From positions 45,138 to 109,137 of the forward strand of contig JAEXAH010000142.1 in assembly GCA_023458315.1 (NCBI GenBank): a DNA stretch of 64,000 nt, given 5' to 3'. The stretch comes from Pseudomonadota bacterium. GTDB lineage: Bacteria; Pseudomonadota; Alphaproteobacteria; Rhodospirillales; Magnetospirillaceae. This document shows, piece by piece, positions 59,358-64,000 of the stretch (within the stretch, counting starts at the first letter, position 1; each line of letters opens with the position of its first letter). Both the position numbers and the translations under genes were made by a program. Below the pieces are notes generated by a model, which was not told the DNA's origin, did not search any database, and saw nothing but the letters and a program-made list of their open reading frames with translations.

Positions 59358-62300
59358 ACTTCTCGGAAATCTTCATCCGCCGTCCGGTCGCCACCCTGCT
59401 GCTGACCCTGGCGCTGGTTTTCGCCGGGCTGGCCGGTTGGCGGCAATTGCCGGTGGCGGCGCTGCCCAACGTGGACTTCCCCACCATCAGCGTTTCGGCC
59501 AGCCTGCCCGGCGCCAGCCCGGAAACCATGGCGTCGTCGGTGGCGTCGCCGCTCGAGCGCGAATTCTCGACCATCGCCGGGGTGGAAACCATCACCTCGA
59601 CCTCGGGCCAGGGCACCACCTCGATCACCCTGACCTTCGTGCTCAGCCGCGACATCGACGCCGCCGCCCAGGACGTGCAGGCCGCCATCGCCCGCGCCGA
59701 AAAGCGCCTGCCGGACGAGATGACCACGCCCCCCAGCTTCCGCAAGGTCAACCCGGCGGATTCTCCGGTGGTGCTGCTGGCGCTGTCGTCCCCCACCCTG
59801 CCGCTGTCCACCCTGGACCAATATGCCCAGACCATCCTGACGCCGAAAATTTCCCGCCTGACCGGCGTCGCCCAGGTGCTGGTCTACGGCAGCCAGAAAT
59901 ATGCGGTGCGCATCCGCCTGGACCCCGATGCCCTGGCGTCGCGCGGGCTGGCGGTGGACGAAGTCTCGGCGGCCATCACCGCCGCCAACACCAATTCGCC
60001 GCTGGGCTGGCTGAACGGCCCCAAGCAGCAGATCACCCTGCAAGCCAACGCCCAACTGCCCAACGCCGCCGCCTTCAACGATCTGGTGGTGGCGTGGAAG
60101 GACGGCGCGCCGGTGCGCCTGCGCGATGTCGGCCGCGCCTCGGACAGTGTCGAGAACGACCGCACCGCCAGTTGGTTCAACGGCACCCGCGCCATCGTCG
60201 TCGCCGTGCAGCGCCAGCCCGACGCCAACACCGTCGCCGTGGTGGATTCGGTGCGCGCCCTGCTGCCCAGCATCCGCGACAGCCTGCCGCCCACCGCCCG
60301 CATCGACGTGATGAACGACCGGTCCACGTCGATCCGCGCCGCCATAGACGACGTGCAATTCACCTTCGCCCTGACCGTCGGGCTGGTGGTGATGGTGATC
60401 TTCGTCTTCCTGCGCCGCCTGTCGGCCACCATCATTCCCGCCATCGCCATGCCGGTGTCGCTGGTGGCGACGCTGGGCGCCATGTCGGTGCTGGGGTTCT
60501 CGCTGGACAACATCTCGCTGCTGGGCCTGACCTTGTCGGTGGGACTGGTGGTGGACGACGCCATCGTCATGCTGGAAAACATCCAGCGCCACGTGGATGA
60601 CGGCATGAAACCGTTCGAGGCGGCGCTGAAAGGCGCGCGCGAGATCGGCTTCACCATCGTCTCCATCACCGTGTCGCTGATCGCGGTGTTCATCCCCATC
60701 CTGCTGATGGGCGGGGTCATCGGCCGTCTGTTCCATGAATTCGCCGTGGTGGTGTCGCTGGCCATCGTCATTTCGGCGCTGGTGTCGCTGACCCTGACCC
60801 CGGCCATGTGCGCCCGCTGGCTGCGGCCCGAGCACAGCGGCCAAAGCGGCGCCGTCGAAGGCTGGCTGGAGCGCGGCTTCGACCGCCTGCTGGCGGGCTA
60901 TCGGGTGACGCTGGACTGGGTGCTGGCCCATGGCGCGGTCATGGGCGTGGTGACGTTGGCGACCATCGGCGCCACGGTGTGGCTGTTCGGCGCGGTGCCC
61001 AAGGGCTTCTTTCCCATCGAGGACACCGGCCAGATCACCGTGCAGACCGAGGCGTCGCAGGACATCAGCTTCGCCGCCATCGCCCAATTGCAAAAGCAGG
61101 TGGCCGACATCGTCCAGGCCGATCCCCATGTGGCCACCGTGACCTCGGCGGTGGGCGTGTCGGGGTTGTCCAACGCCACCAATGCCGGGCGCATGTTCGT
61201 GAACCTGGTGCCGCGCGACCGCCGCCCGCCCGTGACCGAGGTGATCCAGGGCCTGCGCAAGAAACTGGGCAACCATCCCGGGCTAAACGTCTATATCCAG
61301 CCGGTGCAGAACCTTCAGGTGGGCGGGCGTTCGTCCAAGGCGCTGTACCAATACACCCTGGAAGGCATCGACCAGACCGAGTTGTACGCCTTCGCCAACC
61401 GCATGACCGCCAGCATGCTGGCCGACCCGCTGTTCCAGGACGTCAATTCCGACCTTCAGATCAATTCGCCGCAGGCCCTGGTCAACGTCGACCGCGACAA
61501 GGCGGCGGCGCTGGGGGTCAAGCTGGAAAGCGTGCGCTCGACCCTGTATTCGTCCTATGGCGCGCGGCAGATTTCCACCATCTTCACCCCGGCCGACGAT
61601 TATTCGGTGATCATCGAGATGGACCCGCGCCATCAGGCCGACACCAACGCCCTGGCCAAGCTGAAGGTGCGGTCGGAAAGCGGCCAGTTGGTGGCGCTGG
61701 ATTCCCTGGCCTCGGTGGAGCGCAAGGTCGGGCCGCTGACCGTCAACCACCAGTCGCAACTGCCCGCCGTCACCATTTCCTTCAACGTGACGCCCGGCCA
61801 TTCCCTGGGCGAAGCGGTGGCGCGCATCCGCACCCTTCAGGGCGCCACCGACATGCCGCCCGGCATCACCCCCACCTTCGCGGGCACCGCCAAGGTGTTC
61901 CAGGATTCCATGCGCAACCAGGGCCTGCTGCTGCTGGGCGCGGTGCTGGTGATCTACATCGTCCTGGGCGTGTTGTACGAAAGCCTGATCCACCCCGTCA
62001 CCATCCTGTCCGGCCTGCCGGCGGCGGCGGTGGGGGCGTTGCTGACGCTGATGCTGTTCGGCCAGGAACTGTCGGTGATCGCCATGATCGGCATCCTGAT
62101 GCTGATCGGCATCGTCAAGAAGAACGCCATCATGATGATCGATTTCGCGCTGGACGCGCAGCGCAACCACGGCATGGCGCCGTTCGACGCCATCCGTCAG
62201 GCGTGCCTGCTGCGCTTCCGCCCGATCATGATGACCACCATGGCCGCCATCATGGGCACCCTGCCCATCGCCCTGGGCCACGGCGCGGCGGCGGAACTGC

Positions 62301-62440
62301 GCCAGCCGCTGGGCCTGTCGGTGGTGGGCGGTCTGGTGGTCAGCCAGTTGCTGACGCTGTACATCACCCCGGTGCTGTATCTGTGGTTCGAGCGTCTGGC
62401 CGGGCTGATCCGGCGCGGCCGTCACCAAACCTTCGCTTGA
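59354..62440 (+). CDS. RND efflux transporter (MdtB/C-like)
   Basis: A 1028-residue proton-driven pump with twelve membrane helices and two periplasmic loops. It begins FSEIFIRRPVATLLL; the fourth helix carries the proton-relay Asp pair in SVGLVVDDAIVMLENIQRH near residue 400, and the tenth region carries GIVKKNAIMMIDFA. This is the multidrug (HAE1) pattern rather than a metal pump. One pump gene only, so a homotrimer is expected. Confidence 0.94.
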   Translation: MNFSEIFIRRPVATLLLTLALVFAGLAGWRQLPVAALPNVDFPTISVSASLPGASPETMASSVASPLEREFSTIAGVETITSTSGQGTTSITLTFVLSRDIDAAAQDVQAAIARAEKRLPDEMTTPPSFRKVNPADSPVVLLALSSPTLPLSTLDQYAQTILTPKISRLTGVAQVLVYGSQKYAVRIRLDPDALASRGLAVDEVSAAITAANTNSPLGWLNGPKQQITLQANAQLPNAAAFNDLVVAWKDGAPVRLRDVGRASDSVENDRTASWFNGTRAIVVAVQRQPDANTVAVVDSVRALLPSIRDSLPPTARIDVMNDRSTSIRAAIDDVQFTFALTVGLVVMVIFVFLRRLSATIIPAIAMPVSLVATLGAMSVLGFSLDNISLLGLTLSVGLVVDDAIVMLENIQRHVDDGMKPFEAALKGAREIGFTIVSITVSLIAVFIPILLMGGVIGRLFHEFAVVVSLAIVISALVSLTLTPAMCARWLRPEHSGQSGAVEGWLERGFDRLLAGYRVTLDWVLAHGAVMGVVTLATIGATVWLFGAVPKGFFPIEDTGQITVQTEASQDISFAAIAQLQKQVADIVQADPHVATVTSAVGVSGLSNATNAGRMFVNLVPRDRRPPVTEVIQGLRKKLGNHPGLNVYIQPVQNLQVGGRSSKALYQYTLEGIDQTELYAFANRMTASMLADPLFQDVNSDLQINSPQALVNVDRDKAAALGVKLESVRSTLYSSYGARQISTIFTPADDYSVIIEMDPRHQADTNALAKLKVRSESGQLVALDSLASVERKVGPLTVNHQSQLPAVTISFNVTPGHSLGEAVARIRTLQGATDMPPGITPTFAGTAKVFQDSMRNQGLLLLGAVLVIYIVLGVLYESLIHPVTILSGLPAAAVGALLTLMLFGQELSVIAMIGILMLIGIVKKNAIMMIDFALDAQRNHGMAPFDAIRQACLLRFRPIMMTTMAAIMGTLPIALGHGAAAELRQPLGLSVVGGLVVSQLLTLYITPVLYLWFERLAGLIRRGRHQTFA

Positions 62441-62491
62441 GAGCACGCGGCACGGGGCGTAAGAGCCTGTCCATCGAACCGAGGACAGATC

Positions 62492-62683
62492 ATGCAGCCC
62501 CATACCGGCACCGACGAATTCCACCATTGCCCTTCCTGCGCCCGCCGCACCCGCCACCGGGTCAGCCGCGACCGCAAGCTGGCGCCGGTGCTGTGGTGCC
62601 AAAGCTGCTTCCACGTCCATGTGGAAAATCCGCACGCCGCCAAGGGCAAGCCGCAGCAAAACCGCCAGGACCAAGCCGCCTGA
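62492..62683 (+). CDS. Small zinc-ribbon protein
   Basis: A 63-residue basic protein with two Cys pairs, CPSC and CQSC, 22 residues apart, that should bind one zinc. GAGGA lies six bases before the ATG. The rest is rich in His, Arg and Gln. I do not recognise a family. It follows the RND pump by about 50 bases. Confidence 0.65.
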   Translation: MQPHTGTDEFHHCPSCARRTRHRVSRDRKLAPVLWCQSCFHVHVENPHAAKGKPQQNRQDQAA

Positions 62684-62723
62684 GCTTGATCCCGACACGG
62701 CGGCGGTCCATGATCGTCGCCGC

Positions 62724-63389
62724 ATGCATCCCTGGAAACCGATCCTTGTCGCCGCCGCCCTGCTGCTGCCCACTTTCACGGTGTGGGCGGAGGAAGTGGC
62801 GTTGCTGCCCGAGCGCGAGGACTGGCTGACCATCGCCGAACTGGTCGAGGACGGCAATGCCCTGGCCGCCGCCGGGCATGCCGACCCGCTGCTGGCCCCC
62901 ATGCTGCTATGCGAGAACCAGGGATGCGGCCAGACCGGCTGGCAGGGCCTGACCACGAGCGAATCCGCCACCCTGCGCGCCCTGTTCGCCACGGATGGCG
63001 ACGCCGCCGCCGAACGGGACGGCATAGGCCACGCCATCGCCCGGCTGGAAACCATGATGGGCGCCCGCAACGGCACCTGGCGCGACCGCCCCGCCAACCA
63101 GCATGACGGCGAGGGCGAGGACGCGAACGATTCCGGCCAACTGGATTGCGTGGCCGAGGCCATCAACACCCGCACCTACCTGGACCGTCTGACCCGCGCC
63201 GGGTTGCTGCGCCACCACCATGTGGTCGGCTTCATCCACCGCTATACCATCGTGCTGCAACACGTCGCGGTGGAAATCGCCCCCGACGACGACGCCGAGC
63301 ATTTCGCCGTGGATTCCTGGGTCGGCGCCAACGGCGAACCGCCCGAGATCGTTCCCTATGCCGACTGGCGTTGGGAATGGGGAGTATAG
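62724..63389 (+). CDS. Secreted protein of unknown function with a possible Cys-His-Asp triad
   Basis: A 221-residue protein with a signal peptide (PILVAAALLLPTFTVWA). The second half reads LDCVAEAINTRTYLDRL, then HRYTIVLQHVAVEI and HFAVDSWVGANG. The spaced Cys, His and Asp resemble a papain- or transglutaminase-like catalytic arrangement, which is a guess. The start at 62724 has a weak ribosome site. Confidence 0.7.
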   Translation: MHPWKPILVAAALLLPTFTVWAEEVALLPEREDWLTIAELVEDGNALAAAGHADPLLAPMLLCENQGCGQTGWQGLTTSESATLRALFATDGDAAAERDGIGHAIARLETMMGARNGTWRDRPANQHDGEGEDANDSGQLDCVAEAINTRTYLDRLTRAGLLRHHHVVGFIHRYTIVLQHVAVEIAPDDDAEHFAVDSWVGANGEPPEIVPYADWRWEWGV

Positions 63390-63505
63390 GGGCGCAGCCC
63401 CGCCGCGAATCCGCCGCAATCCCTGCAAAATCCCGCCACGGCCGGGGGGTATACCTGTTGCCGGTGGCAAGGCGTTCCCTGCCGCCATGACCTCAGGAGG
63501 GTTCC

Positions 63506-63850
63506 ATGCGCAAGGTTTTGCTGGTCGCCGCGCTGACGCTGTCGCTGGCCGCCTGTGCCCAGCCGGGCGGCACCGGCTATGGCTTTTCCAAACAGACCGG
63601 CGGCGCGGTGCTGGGCGGCGTCGGCGGCGCGGTGGCCGGTTCGCAATTCGGCAAGGGCAAGGGCCAGTTGGCGGCCACGGCGCTGGGCACCCTGCTGGGC
63701 GCCTTCGTCGGCTCCGAGGCCGGGGCCTCGCTGGACCGTGCCGACCAGACCTATTACAACCAGCAACAGCGCGGCGGCTATTACCCGCCGCCGCAACAGC
63801 AACGCTGGTCCGAGCCGCAGGGCTATTGGAGCGCCCCGCCCCGTTACTGA
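63506..63850 (+). CDS. Glycine-zipper lipoprotein
   Basis: A 114-residue outer-membrane-type lipoprotein. The lipobox is LAAC (Cys17), followed by a glycine-zipper membrane segment (GGAVLGGVGGAVAGS and GTLLGAFVGSEAG) like the 17-kDa surface antigen or SlyB group, and a Pro/Gln/Tyr-rich tail. AGGAGG precedes the ATG. Probably a small envelope protein. Confidence 0.88.
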   Translation: MRKVLLVAALTLSLAACAQPGGTGYGFSKQTGGAVLGGVGGAVAGSQFGKGKGQLAATALGTLLGAFVGSEAGASLDRADQTYYNQQQRGGYYPPPQQQRWSEPQGYWSAPPRY

Positions 63851-63922
63851 GCGACTTCCAGGGGCATTTTCTGAGGTTCATCGCGGATTTGCGGGTCTGT
63901 TGGCCCAGCAACCGTTTCCGTC

Positions 63923-63945
63923 ATGCCCGGACTTGATCCGGGCAT
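63923..63945. repeat. REP-like hairpin
   Basis: ATGCCCGGA, CTTGA, TCCGGGCAT; the flanks (CCGTTTCCGTC before, CCACGCGGCGCCGCC after) resemble the large repeats. Nothing else is seen from 63851 to the end of the window. Confidence 0.65.
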
Positions 63946-64000
63946 CCACGCGGCGCCGCCTGTTCCCGTCTTTCCGCTGAGATGCCTGCGGACAAACGTG

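Overview
The window looks like a chromosomal segment of a high-GC, flagellated, denitrifying or nitrate-respiring alphaproteobacterium. The gene set points to the Rhodospirillales, and a Magnetospirillum-type genome is my best guess. The pointers are a periplasmic nitrate reductase operon, NnrS proteins, B12-dependent ribonucleotide reductase, an alphaproteobacterial-style isc operon with two cysteine desulfurases and IscX, a type III fold ornithine decarboxylase behind a long leader, a thiS-thiG fusion, and many cyclic-nucleotide genes. No rRNA, tRNA, insertion sequence, phage or CRISPR array was seen. Gene density is high and several operons are coupled by ATGA overlaps.

Layout. 0-3 kb: the 3' end of nrdJ, a ferritin-like protein, mnmA and a DUF599 membrane protein. 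3-10.9 kb: one long minus-strand Fe-S assembly operon read cysE, iscR, a second cysteine desulfurase, iscS, iscU, iscA, hscB, hscA, fdx, iscX; MnmA also depends on sulfur from IscS. 11-17 kb: a hydrolase, flavodoxin plus DUF2023 behind a likely Fur box, anmK divergent from tyrS, cyaY (frataxin), a degenerate receiver protein and rpmE. 17-25.3 kb: a membrane class III nucleotide cyclase, the hook gene flgE with a sigma-54 promoter, an ABC-F ATPase, and a metal P-type ATPase divergent from its MerR regulator.

25.3-31.5 kb: napFDAGHBC, preceded by an FNR-type box and a 27-bp near-palindrome. 31.5-39.6 kb: a PAS-GGDEF-EAL protein, nudC, ornithine decarboxylase with a leader ORF, thiSG, then aroQ-accB-accC. 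39.6-49 kb: a Crp/Fnr-type regulator with two related unknown proteins, divergent from an operon of a TonB-type receptor, an ABC importer and two NnrS proteins. 49-53.5 kb: a solute-binding protein, DAACS transporter, acyl carrier protein and asparagine synthetase in one operon. 53.5-64 kb: two small cytochromes c, RidA, a diguanylate cyclase, an orphan paaK, an RND efflux pair and small secreted proteins.

Dispersed through intergenic DNA are REP-like hairpins, including two copies of a roughly 180-bp element about 20 kb apart. The least explained parts are the ornithine decarboxylase leader, the Crp-linked paralogue pair, the plug-less receptor operon, and the transporter-ACP-AsnB operon.
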